NCBI RefSeq assembly: GCF_037975245.1
Contig: NC_092573.1
Location: forward strand, 6,746,501-6,810,500
Length of the DNA stretch: 64,000 nucleotides
Source of the DNA: Apostichopus japonicus
Taxonomy: Eukaryota; Echinodermata; Holothuroidea; Aspidochirotida; Stichopodidae
Direction of reading: 5' to 3'
The position numbers and the translations under genes are program-made. Numbering within the stretch: the stretch's first letter is position 1; every line of letters starts with the position of its first letter. Shown piece after piece: positions 46,392 through 58,040 of the stretch. The notes under the pieces were generated by a model. That model worked only from the letters and a program-made list of their open reading frames with translations, did not search any database and was not told the DNA's origin.

Positions 46392-49300
46392 TCATTCCTC
46401 TCCCTATATCAAATTCGTTCAAGCAAATACATCTTGTTATGTAAAATACGACCACTATGAGGTTCTATTTTTGGTACATCGAAAGAGAAGCATTTGACAT
46501 TATACTTGGTAAATAAACCTAACCAGGTATCGTTCACTTCAAAACAAGGTTCGTCTGACGTATATATGTCACATTTAGCTAAGCGAAGTAACCAGCCGGG
46601 CTACGTCAGACATACAGTTCGTGATACTGCGCATGTACAACCAGAGAATGCATGGCGAGCCATATGCAATGCTCTAGCATGTAGCAAGGGTGTAGCAAAT
46701 AAATAAATTATAGATAACTCTCGAACGAAATAGTTGTCTCATTCACGTGATAATAACTACTCAGTAGCAACTGATTTGAAGCATCTTGGTTGAACCAAAT
46801 TATATTGACATAAAATACATCTGACAAGAACGAAAGGGTGGGTTTGGAGATACAAATGTTTCATAAAATACAAAAAAAAAATAATAATATTAAACGCAAG
46901 CGATTGCCTTAACCTTTATGGTTGCATGCATGAGCTTGATTGCAAGATGTAATCAATGTTAGACTCAGGCAGTACACAGTGATACGACGGAGAAATCCTG
47001 TGCTACTTGGATTAAATCCAAAACACCCTGTTATATTGTCCTGACCGGGTAATCTATATATATGCATCGACAAGACATGCTGATGTCATCAAGGTATTGC
47101 AACTTTCCATGTACACACAAACGGGTTGTAAGCACGCGCTTGTGTAGGACAATTTCTAATATTTGTCTCCAGTACTGTAAACGCTAAATTTCATTTATTC
47201 ATGCCAAATCCCTATAGGTAACCTTGAACAAAAATTTTGGACCTTCAAGGCATTGATTAAAACTTAACCATTCAAAAGGATCACGTACATACCGCCAAAT
47301 GTTAGAGTACTTTGCATTCAAAAACATGTCCAACTGACGTTTCGTAGAAGTTAAATGGATTTGTGATAAAGTACTCCTTGTTACTCACGCTGTGCAGCCC
47401 GCTGCGACATATTCCTTCAGCGACATAGTCTCGCTCAAACTGTAAATTCCTGCACTCACCATGTACGACAAGGATAGCCTCGATCGTTATATTACGAACG
47501 TCTAAAGTGTATATTCGACAAACCCGCCTCTTTAAGGCGGAAACAATCCTTAAAGGCAGGAATAATTGTAGATCAAATTATAGACTTATGAGGTCGAGAA
47601 ATAATGCCAAGACATGAACCATGTGTGTACCTTTTATCAAATAATAAAATAGCTTTTTAACTTCAATGAGGTCGGGAAGGTACAGAAAAAGATATTTCAT
47701 ATCTTTTTTAATTATTAAGTCCCATCAAAGACAGCTGAAGTTGCTCAGGCATGAAGACATCTCTCGCTCGGGAGGAAAGCATTTGGTAAAACCTGAGTTC
47801 GTTTATGGAGACGTGTCGCCATAGAACCACGTAAACACATTTCAGTGTGAGGTGGTTCTTATACCTTATTCTTAGTGTGTCGTTAAAATCATCAAATTCT
47901 TTGAGAGCCTTGCTTACCTCGACTTTATCTCTAGAATGTCTCGCAAAAACTGTTGCGATATTTTAACGTGCCATTTGGAAGTGTTGCTGTTTACGATTAA
48001 CACACAATTAAAACACTGTTTTGTTCTGTGTTGTTATTTCTTGTTGGTGTTATTTGTTGTTATTGTTGTTTTTTCTTCTTCTTGGACTACATGCATGCTA
48101 AAAGCATATACCTGCTTCACATTTGTTTAATATGAATCACCTCACGGGTCAAATGACGGGACTGATATCGATGACGACACAAACAACTGGAGCTTAAGAA
48201 TATGGGACGCCGTTAAGTCTCCATTATTAGCATAAGTGCTCTTTTCTATCACGTCATATATATGCACACCACATAAACATGTTTCTGATGTAAAAACAAA
48301 ATACCGTATTTAAAACAGCCTATCGTATTATATTGTGAACGTTCATATAACAGTTCAATTTAAGAAGAGAAACATATGGAGAAAATAATTTAAACCTACC
48401 GTTATCACGCCAGGGTAAGATAAAACTGGCCTGCAATGACATTTAGACGAATTACAGTCGCACATGTTTTCTTTATGTTTCCCTTCCAGCCCCGTCGAAT
48501 GTTTAGATTTGCCAACCACGCAATAATGTGAATCTCATGAAGTCTGTACACACAAACTAACAAGTGATGTCAAAGACGTGCTGATGTGTGTTTGGCATTG
48601 TGTTGAAGTGAAGTCATCGTAATTTTGATAGCATCGTTGAAATTGCAACTTGCTGGTATAGGAACAATGTTTATGTTGTCAGTTACCAAACAAACAGTGT
48701 TTGCCTAGTATTGGAACATCATATATGCACGACATTATACCTCAGCTAAGGCGGAATCTTACTGTATCGATATAAATATATGTTACATATTGGCTACTGA
48801 ATAATATATGTTCTACCCCGTTGCGTTAATCGCAGATAGATCACGCGAAAACCGTGAACTGTTTACTTCTTACGAACAATGATGGAATGGATAATAATAC
48901 CAGAGACTAGCACATAATTTCAACGGTGTGTATGTATTTGAGACGGGAGGGTGGAGTGGGGATGGGGGTGGGGAGGGTATTGTTTCATACTGTAAGAAAC
49001 CCTTCTTTGATAATAATCACAATACTGTCTTCAAAAGCCTTGCTTACCCCAGAAAATAGTAGTACATATAGTGTATGATTAAAGCAAATCCGAAGGGAAT
49101 AAATATCACTCAAAATTCAGGGAGAAATATAGTTAATTCTATAAAACGATAAAAGTAGAACTTTAACCAATACAACTGATCTTGATTGATTTATAGCTAA
49201 TGCAGATGATGACGATCACTGCATTATTATATCGATAATATGTTGTCAGATTTAATGATTTATATATCAACATAATAATGTGCAAGACATCTGGCAATCA

Positions 49301-50993
49301 TAAATTAACGATGAAATCATTTATGAATGCTTTGACTAGGACAAACACTGCCATATGTTCAACTTATATTATGTCAGTCTGGATGTAGTGAACTCCGAGT
49401 AAGTCAAAAATTAACATTAAGAAATCTTCATGAACACAAAGAAAAATCGAAACAATTGCATCACCGAAACAAGACTAAAACCACCACCACCAAACCAAAC
49501 CAACAACATCAACAACAACAACAACAACTACATCAACATCAACATCAACATCAACAACAACAACAGAAGAAGAACTATAGCATATGTAATTTATTTTGTT
49601 TTAAGCCAGTTCATTTATGTATATTTATATATCGCTTTAATGTGTTGTGAGAACATTCGACATATAGTAAAAACGTAAATAATGTTACACTACCTATGTC
49701 ATGATGCTTTAATGTATCTTTGGATATTTACATTAAGACTACCGAGTTAAATGATCGGCGGCAAACTACAAAGATGACGTCACGTCGTAGATAGCATGCA
49801 TCAGCATATAGCCAAATATGTCCTTAATTGTTTAAATGGTTTTCTTCGTTCAACACGTATATAGAGAGTTTCTTGCGCAAACAAATCGTTGCCTTTAACT
49901 GGATCTCTTTTCATTATCTAAGTAGTGTTATATATTCTTACACACACACACCGACCCACGCACGCACACACTTAAATATTTATACTCCTTATATGTCAAT
50001 TATGACTCTCATTTAATTGCTCGGTATTCGTTTTTTAATTAATTTCTTTTGAAGTACATGCGGGTTTTCTGTATAATTGTATACCGCAACTCCGTGTGTG
50101 TACTGCAAAAAAAATTCTATAATGAACGTAAGCAGATACTATATTAGAAAATATAATGGAATTTTCGGTCCCTCTGGAACCTTCATTATCAATTGTTTCC
50201 ACTGCCAAGTATTGCTGACGTAGGTCCCTGGGGTACCGAAAAATTCCCATTTACTTTCTAATACAGTACTCTTTATTTGTCAATTACGAGTCATAGTTTT
50301 TGGCCCTTTCTTTCTACGTACATACGTAAGATTGAGGGTTTTGATAGATTCAAACGCCAGTTTTCATCGCGCATATGTCTTTCACACAGAATAGCCAGGT
50401 GTTTTATAACAGACTTGATATGGTATAATTCTCTTGGATCCTAACCCATATGTGCATGTCTAATTTAGAAGCTCGGCATTATAAATGTTTTCTATCTGAC
50501 TATCTATGTAATGTATGCCTGTCTGTATGTGTCTCTATCTGTCTATCCGTCTATCTATCTCTGTTTATGTCTGTCTGTCTATCCGTCTATCTGTCTGTTT
50601 GTCTGTATGTCTGTATATATCTATACTAAATGGCAATGTGTTAGAAAATCCAGAACAGTGGAACAATTTCCAGCCTCCACCGATATTTATATCTATCTAC
50701 ATTTCCAATTTTGTTCAAAGATGTTTTTCGTCAAATAAGACAAAAATATCACTTTACGTATGAGATAGACATGTGATTTTAACATTAATATAATAATTTT
50801 AAAAAAAAATCTTAATTACAACTCACCTCACATCACCAGTAAATCAATTACTTTCGACGTATTTTATTTTATTACTTGATTTCATTTTCCGTCATAATAA
50901 ATTACAAATTTAATAATCAGTCAGCGTACTATCATTATAAACTACAAAAGTAATATCATAGAATGAGTCACTGCTCCTTCTTCACCCTTTTTA
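46392..50993. other. Intergenic, microsatellites only
   Basis: A CAA/CAT repeat at about 49488-49565, a CA run near 49940-49970 and a CTGT/CTAT run at about 50515-50625 are the only clear features. Short frames are repeat artefacts. No gene or RNA is recognised. Confidence 0.5.
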
Positions 50994-51295
50994 GGCCATC
51001 AGCTGAAGGTCGAAATTCGCTTGTTTCGTTCCAGCAACTGCGGGTCTAAAATTTCTCTACAGCATTGAATACATAAATTAACTAAGATTAATGATCCAAA
51101 AGTTCTCCATGTACTTTCCTGCAGTTTTTTTGCAATTCCGCTCGAAAGATCGAACTATATTTTTTATTGCGTATGTTAAGAAACCTGCCGTTTTACGTTC
51201 AAAAGTTGTGCGCCAGTGAGATATCTGTACCATGTGATATGAATTGTCCAATGAGCCATGAGTTGTGTGTGCAATCTTTGTAGAAAACAACAAAG

Positions 51296-53245
51296 ATGGC
51301 GGCTCCCACGGGCGCTAGTCAGTCTCCGACACACGGAAATCTACAGTGCTCAGTGCACATTGAATCTGTAAAATTTGAAGCAGTCAAGGCACTGACGAAT
51401 AAACGATGGACTAAAGTTACTTCCTGCGCTAAAGATTGGCTTAATCTCAGCGGCGGAGACAGTGATATCGCCGTACTACTGATTACTCCATGGCCTACTA
51501 CGATCAAGAGTGTGTTCAACAGCATAGTATGATGGGGTTCCACGATGAGTGTTACAGGCGGTTCATTGATAGCAAGCACATTGCTGCAAGAAAACGGACA
51601 GTTCCAGAGGAGACCCCATGTGATTTTAAACGAAGAATTGACGGAAAAGATCGAGGAAACCAAGCAGAAGCTCTGGTGTATTGCCTGTTCAATTTATTAT
51701 ATGTGGGAAAAGAAACAATACATTACTCGGCGTTGCAAACGGGTGCAGGACAAGCTGCAGCAGGCAGAGACTTTCGATGGAGGTAAGACTAAGCATACTA
51801 CACCACTCTACTTGTACTTCTGTGGCATAGTTGAAGTGTTAAGAGAAGTTGCATAATGCAAGATCAGTAGCTCTTGAGGGATAGAATCCAAGTCAAAGGG
51901 CACAGTGTTGGACCTGAACATAATATAATTAGTGGCATGGTCATCTGATTTGTTTTGTTATAAGGTGGTAGGAACGGAAATTTGTTTCAAATTCTCCATC
52001 TGGGGCACTAGCCTAAGTGTTAAATACAGGCTTCATAGTTTTCTTACTGTGGCCCTTTATTTGAATGATAGAGATATTATATTAGTTAGAAAAATAAGTG
52101 TAACAAAGGTGCAATAAGGTTAGGTTTGCAAGGTCTTATGGTCAGCCTGTCTAGCTTTACCAAAATGAACAAGTATCTGTCTCCTTTATTATTAGTAACA
52201 GATATAATCTACCATTGTATAATTCAAACCATAACATTAAGAGATAATGTACTGTACTGTCAAAAAAAGCCTGTTTTAATTCTTTTTTGCATGACACTGG
52301 TTTGCAAAATTTGAATGTGTCTTTGTTTGTCCATAGAAGATGAGCAGATCACATGGTATATAAATAAAATTGTCTTAGTTCTTATTTGTTCAAACTTACA
52401 TTTTGATCAACAGAAAATGCAAAACAATTTGCTTCTTTTATTTCATTTTATTAAAGTATTGCTTCGACAAGCAGCAGAGCGGAAAAAAGATGAGCCCAGA
52501 TTTTATGAATATTAGAGGAAAAGACCGTGTTGCCATTGAAGTGAGGTACCACTCTCTATGTTGAAGAAACTAGATACAATTCTTGACAAGGAAGACATAC
52601 AGATCTTGAAAGGTAAAGTACTCTCTTCAATGTGTGGTTCATTGAGTGTTCAGGGGTGGATCTAGGACTTTTGGAATATGGGGGTCCTCCCCCAAGGAAA
52701 ATTAAAAAATTCTCTAAACGCTTTGAGATGCAATATCAGGTTAATCTTTCCATTGAAATTATTAAAGTAATTTGCAACATATTTCTAGCTGAATTGTAAT
52801 TATATTGGTACCCCATCATAAAATGTGAGACTCAAAAATATCCAATTTCATGGTACAAGGTGTTCTGTTCATCTCCTCCTCAGAGCAGAGTTTACCACCA
52901 ACAAAAGATGCTCTGATCCAGCATGTTAAGCGCTGCACCAACCAGGCTGCTATTCACAGTAGGGCATTGCAGCAAAGGATTGATGCACTCTCACCAGAGG
53001 GACATGGATGGAAACTTGAAAATGATGACTTTATCACTTGGATGACGAAGCCACCTGACCCAGATGTTTTGCTTCAGTGTGTCAGCAGTAGCTGTAGAGT
53101 CGGCAAATGTCTTAAAGGAAGATGTTCCTGAATGAATGCACAACTACCGTGTACAGACCTATGTAAATATAGAAATTGCAGCAACTTCCAAGAAGATGTT
53201 GAGATTGTTGATGCAGGGGAAGATGATTTGGAGGATGAACTGTGA
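51296..53245 (+). pseudogene. Decayed cysteine-rich transposon protein gene
   Basis: Pieces recall an uncharacterised family repeated in many animal genomes. Exon one starts at ATG 51296 (MAAPTGASQSPTHGNLQC) and includes WTKVTSCAKDWLNLSGGDSD. The next part, MGFHDECYRRFIDSKHIAAR, is in another frame (from 51490). The first frame resumes near 51650 with KLWCIACSI and RVQDKLQQAETFDGG before a GTAAGA donor at 51783. A second exon near 52471-52560 holds QAAERKKDEPRFYE and, after a frameshift, IRGKDRVAIEVRYHSLC. The last exon starts at 52884 after a CAG acceptor with LPPTKDALIQHVKRCTNQA and SPEGHGWKLEN, then a cysteine cluster. TGA at 53129-53131 replaces an expected cysteine; the frame continues to 53245 with PCTDLCKYRNCSNF. 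At least three frame breaks show it is inactive. Confidence 0.7.
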
Positions 53246-54990
53246 TGGTGTTAAATCTTGATATCTTAGTCTGAAATTTTAATCAAGTTTGAAGTTTGTG
53301 AAGAGGGTTAACTTTTTCAAGTCATGTTGTCATTATTTTGTTCCCCATAGTTTAAAGGAACCAGAAAACATGATCTTATTCCTATATTCATTTTAGCTAT
53401 TAGTAGTTTTATGTAGATTACCCTACCTACCAGACACCTTATGATAAATATCCACATTATCTTCAAATCACACTTTTTTTGCTGAGAGGGGAGGGGGAGG
53501 AGGGTGTTATGGGCATGCTTTATCTCTTGCATATTCACAACTACATTTACTGATGACGATGACGCAAATACCGCGTCCTGAAACCAGTCAGAGGTTTATA
53601 TACTGTTGTTGGGGAACCATCGCCCCTGACCCTGTTCCAATATCACGGTTCTTTATTGTTTTGCCGTAACATTTCGTTACCTGTTTTATTCATATTGTTA
53701 ACACGTTTTGTGCATCTGTTCAAGTTTTGACTGAAGGATATTCAAGTCTTTAGTGACTTTTATTTCATCTAATTATCTTCACCTCTACTACCGAATGGAC
53801 TTTCCCTTTTCCATACCATATCTGACTTCCATGCAGTGAATTGAAGTGGATCCTGTTATAACTAGTACAACTGTCCTTGGATGAACTTTTAATCACTTAT
53901 TAATTCCTCGCCGCGCCTTTTGATGAAGAACCTGTATCTTGAATCATCGCAAAGGCCCAGCTCTACTACACCATTGAGTGTATCGACCCAGTCTTAATAG
54001 ATACATTATTTCTTTCTATCTGGGGCTTAAGTTAACTGTCTTCGTTATTCACTTATTTGTACCATTCACCTTTATTATTCATATTATTTGTAGAATATAG
54101 AACTATTATTATTCAAAATACCATTCGCAACCTTGTCGATCTTTTCTTTTATACGTTAACTCCCTTGGAAACACTTTTTGCAGGAATAGGAATTATAAAC
54201 ATGTCGTTTCCGTAACATGGAGAAAGTACCTAGCTTTGCAGCAGACTGTAGAAAGAGTACTAAGGTAACGGATATATACCGAATAACTTTATTTCACATC
54301 TACGATATGCCATGATGTCTTAGTGTGCCAACTTACTGTATATATTGATTTATACAAAAAAAATAACTCACTGGTCTTGGGGCATTGGCACATCTCACTG
54401 TAACTAGGGATTTAGCTACATGTAAAGTAGAGGGGGAGGGGGTCACATGTGTAAAACAGTTTGGATGGGGAGTGTAACAATTATGGAGAGGAACTTTTCA
54501 TTATATGTGTATATTTACGCATACATGCACAGACGAAATGCATTCATAACATAGGGGGAAAATCTAAAAATATTTGATTTATTACAAAGCATTATATCTG
54601 AGTTTATTAAAAGTGCTACATTTTTATAATTAAAACCCTTAAGTTATAATGTGCAAAAATTGTATTTCATATTTCAAAGTTGAAAATGTGATTTTTTACC
54701 ATTTTGGCGAAAATGGAGGGGGGGGGGGGAGGGCACAACTTGTAATGCCTGAAAACAACCCTCATAGACCCTTAGACCAGAATCTTCTTCCACCATTCTT
54801 GTAACCCTGACCCAACTATTATACAAAAAAATATATATCAGTCGTAATTAAACATATAAGAAAAGAGTGCTATGTATGCACCACTGTACCAAATCTAACG
54901 TTAGCACATGTGTTCCTAATACATAGCATCGTAGCACGTAATGTCTACATAAAATACCCAATTTCAAGGGTGCGTTACAAAAATACTGCA
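53246..54990. other. 3' interior of the 4.1-kb transposon
   Basis: No exon recognised. A G tract lies near 54716-54732 and a hAT-like end (CTAGGGATTTAGCTACATGT) followed by G-rich sequence near 54404-54442 suggests a nested fragment. Confidence 0.4.
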
Positions 54991-55127
54991 GGAAATTTTT
55001 TGGAGAACTTTTGATATAATGTTTGTGATGCATTAAACTACCCAAAAATGCATTAAAAGTTTAGACCCGTTGTTGCTGGAACGAAACTGTTTTTACAGCC
55101 ACATTTTGAGCTTCAGCTGATGGCCTA

Positions 55128-57173
55128 TTTCACACAATCAACTATTTTCATTTATACTCTCTTATATCGGTTTCCTTCTTACGAAAGGGAAGCTAGTCAA
55201 ATTCTTTTAGTATACGGAAAGAGGCGCATGGAATAATTGGATGCTGGAGCTAAAGTTATGATATTAGGGGTACATTGGATGATAACATAATTAATCAATC
55301 ATGATCTAGTGTGTGAATTAAAAGGAAGATAAATTTCAATTACGATCGTGTCTACAGTATTAAACAGTCGGCAGGTTGTACATCGTAAAATGTTAAAAGA
55401 ATAACTTACGGTACAGAAATTATTTTTCATATGTTGTCAACGGTTAAACAATGACTGAAGGTCAGTGCACGTTGTATCTCTATACCACTTTTAAGTTTTT
55501 GAGGAAGATCCATCAGTAAAAGTGGTTGGACAATATAGTCTACGGCATAAAGGTCAGTTCTCAAATGTAACACAAATGCCTATGGAAAAACAGAGACTCC
55601 CATTGCGTTAAATGATATGTTTACATCTTGTTACCAATTTGCCAGGGGCGAATAACGTTGAATGTCACCCAGGGGTTGTTTCTTTGAAGTTAAAGGAGCA
55701 TGTTTTGGTTTATGTATTATAATTTATAAACAATAGATTAACGTCATACAATTAGACCTGGACTGATGAGTCAACTTCATCATAAAGTTAGGAAAGGAAC
55801 TTTCCAGAGATGGAGCATATTTTAAGGAAAACCTTAATAATTCTTAAACATTTATGAAACTCAATTTTTTTCTTGGACTACCGCATATCAAGACTAACAT
55901 TTTGCCTTTAAGCGTAACGCACTAGCTATGGCATTGATAAAATGAACCCCAAACGTGCCCATGCAAGAGTTGAATGGTTTGAACAAGTATAGGGAAGTAT
56001 GCAATCACCTCTGAAGGCCTATACGTTACGAAGTCTGATCTATAGGTCTTCTCAAGGTATAGTTGTAAAAAATATTGCGATGGGATAGCCTGATAAAACT
56101 ATATGCAATTTCAATCGCAGTACGTGTTTGCTTCTGTTGTGTTATCCATGTATCCAATATGTATAAGTGTAAATTCATACCGTAATGTTCCTCTATATAG
56201 GGATGACAACGACGGTTAAACATTTTTACATACTTAAATACCATATTTGTATATACAGGGATGTGCCCACGCTGGGCGGCACTGGGCGGCCCGCCCAGCA
56301 CTAAAAATTACCACCCAGTACTGTCTTAAAAATCGTGAATCCCGCCCAGCACTATTTTCATCTAAAATCCCGACATTCCTAACAATATATTCAACATAAA
56401 TTGGGCCCAGTCTATGCCAAAATCATACAGACTAATAATGCATGAGTTACGCATGTGAGAAACATTACTTACGGCTCTCAATCGGTCCCTTGTAAATCTC
56501 TTTTAAACAAACTAATAACTTTTACCAGGTACGTAATATATTTTTCCATAATTATTTTTTTAATGTAAATTGTTAGCAAAACTGTATGTGTATATGTGCT
56601 TAAAAAGCTACACAAGTGCCAGCATTTGGCATCTGAGCACCTTCAAATATGGTATTTTAGTATTTAAAATTGTTTGTATTGATAAAGCAATGAACTTTTA
56701 GCCTGGCCGACTTATCTCAAGCTTGCACTCGACTTGTTAACGAGCCATTACTGAAAGTTGAATAACTCGAGAGTTGTAAGTAATAGTATGCTTATGTAGT
56801 TACCCCGTTTAAAATTTGGCCTCTGAAGAAAGATAAGAGGACTTCTTAAGTGCAAGGGAAGAAGCAAGTTGTTGCAAAGTTTGGCTGATTGAAACAAAGA
56901 GTAGAAGACGAGGTTCGTCTGATTATTTTAGGTGTTAACATTGATAAATATATGGATTAGAGAAACGTGGACCGAATTTTACTTTTGATAATTCACAAAA
57001 TCAGCTTGTTACCATCAGGAAATACAGTTACTTAATAACAAATTAGATGCAGATGTGTAGACTCAAGGCCTATACATGTATGTATGTATGTATATTAGAT
57101 CCTCCTGCAAGCAGGAACTCGCGAAGAAGCCTAATTGGCTTATCAAAGCCGCAAGCTGACCGAAGTCAGTCTC
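55128..57173. other. Intergenic
   Basis: No gene is seen. CAGGGATGTGCCCACGCTGG at about 56258-56277 with a GGGCGG-rich start looks like one end of a hAT-type element; the other end was not found. Confidence 0.45.
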
Positions 57174-57278
57174 TCACATTCATATTTGACATTCACATTC
57201 ATATATTCACATTCATTCACATTCATATATTCACATTCATATTCAGTCTCTCACATTCATATTCACATTCATACATGA
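57174..57278. repeat. CACATTCATAT-type tandem repeat
   Basis: About nine imperfect copies of CACATTCATAT or CATTCACATTCAT units. Frames through it encode repeated His-Ile-Phe-Thr and are not genes. Confidence 0.8.
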
Positions 57279-57930
57279 CAGCAAGCAATGCTGTGTATAC
57301 ATGCATGGAGTTCAATTGTTTTCAGTTGGCAACATTAACATAATGCCAGACATGATACAAAACTATATACATTTTCATCCTCTATTTCTGACTTTCCATT
57401 GGTTTATCATTGATTTTTGTCCTTGTCATATGTCGAGGGGAGACTAAGGAATTAAGTGTCAATATTCCTCTGTTTAATATGTAAGTGTTCTTTTAACGAT
57501 GTCACCACACTATCGAAGAAACGTTCCCCGTAGACCTATCCTTTTTTGTGACGTGGGATGTACCCCCATGGGAAGCCAAATGTAGAGTTAAAGAGTGCTT
57601 AAGATGCGTTGGGTTTCCTCTCCGGAATGATTAATATTACAGAGCTTGTTTAAAAGGGCCTCCTTTCATATATCGATGAATATATAAGGAGTTTAGAAAG
57701 CCTCAATTTCAAGTTCGTTATGACTAAAATAGTGGAATCAGCTTTCATAACTATGGCGAAGTGCATCAAAAATGGCCTCTATTTTAATGTGTGCATTCAT
57801 TGTGTATACTAACTAACTTTGGTGAACGAAGTCCATACACGGTCGTTCCACACAATTTCAGCCCTTTTCTATGCACCCCCAAACTATGGAATCTGATCGA
57901 GTGTTACAAAGTAAAGCCATGAATATAGTA
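57279..57930. other. Intergenic
   Basis: No gene or repeat recognised. Confidence 0.4.
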
Positions 57931-58040
57931 CATCGTAGCAGGCACGTAGCAGTCACGTAGCGAGCACGTATCAGGCACGTATCAGGCACGTAGCAGTCAC
58001 GTAGCAAGCACGTAGCATGCACGTAGCAGGCATGTAGCAG
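57931..58040. repeat. 11-bp minisatellite, ten units
   Basis: Ten consecutive 11-base units of GCACGTAGCAG type, each with the palindrome CACGTA or CACGTG-like core and one or two substitutions (for example TCACGTAGCAG and GCACGTATCAG). Confidence 0.9.

Larger units (their letters stand above)
50994..55125 (+). mobile_element. 4.1-kb DNA transposon with long terminal inverted repeats and a decayed gene
   Basis: The left end reads GGCCATCAGCTGAAGGTCGA and continues to GTTTCGTTCCAGCAAC and CGGGTCTAAA by about 51055. The right end carries the same blocks in reverse order and orientation from about 55061 to 55125, with an 11-base gap. TA flanks both ends (50992-50993, 55126-55127), a likely target duplication though the T-rich left flank leaves it uncertain. 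Inside is a multi-exon gene of a transposon-associated family, broken by frameshifts. Superfamily not assigned. Confidence 0.82.

Noticed and set aside
49430-49678. Asn/Gln-rich frames
   Set aside because: These are frames of a CAA/CAT microsatellite.
52661-52690. hAT-like end CAGGGGTGGATCTAGGA inside the 4.1-kb transposon
   Set aside because: A matching second end and target duplication could not be found, so it was not called as an element.
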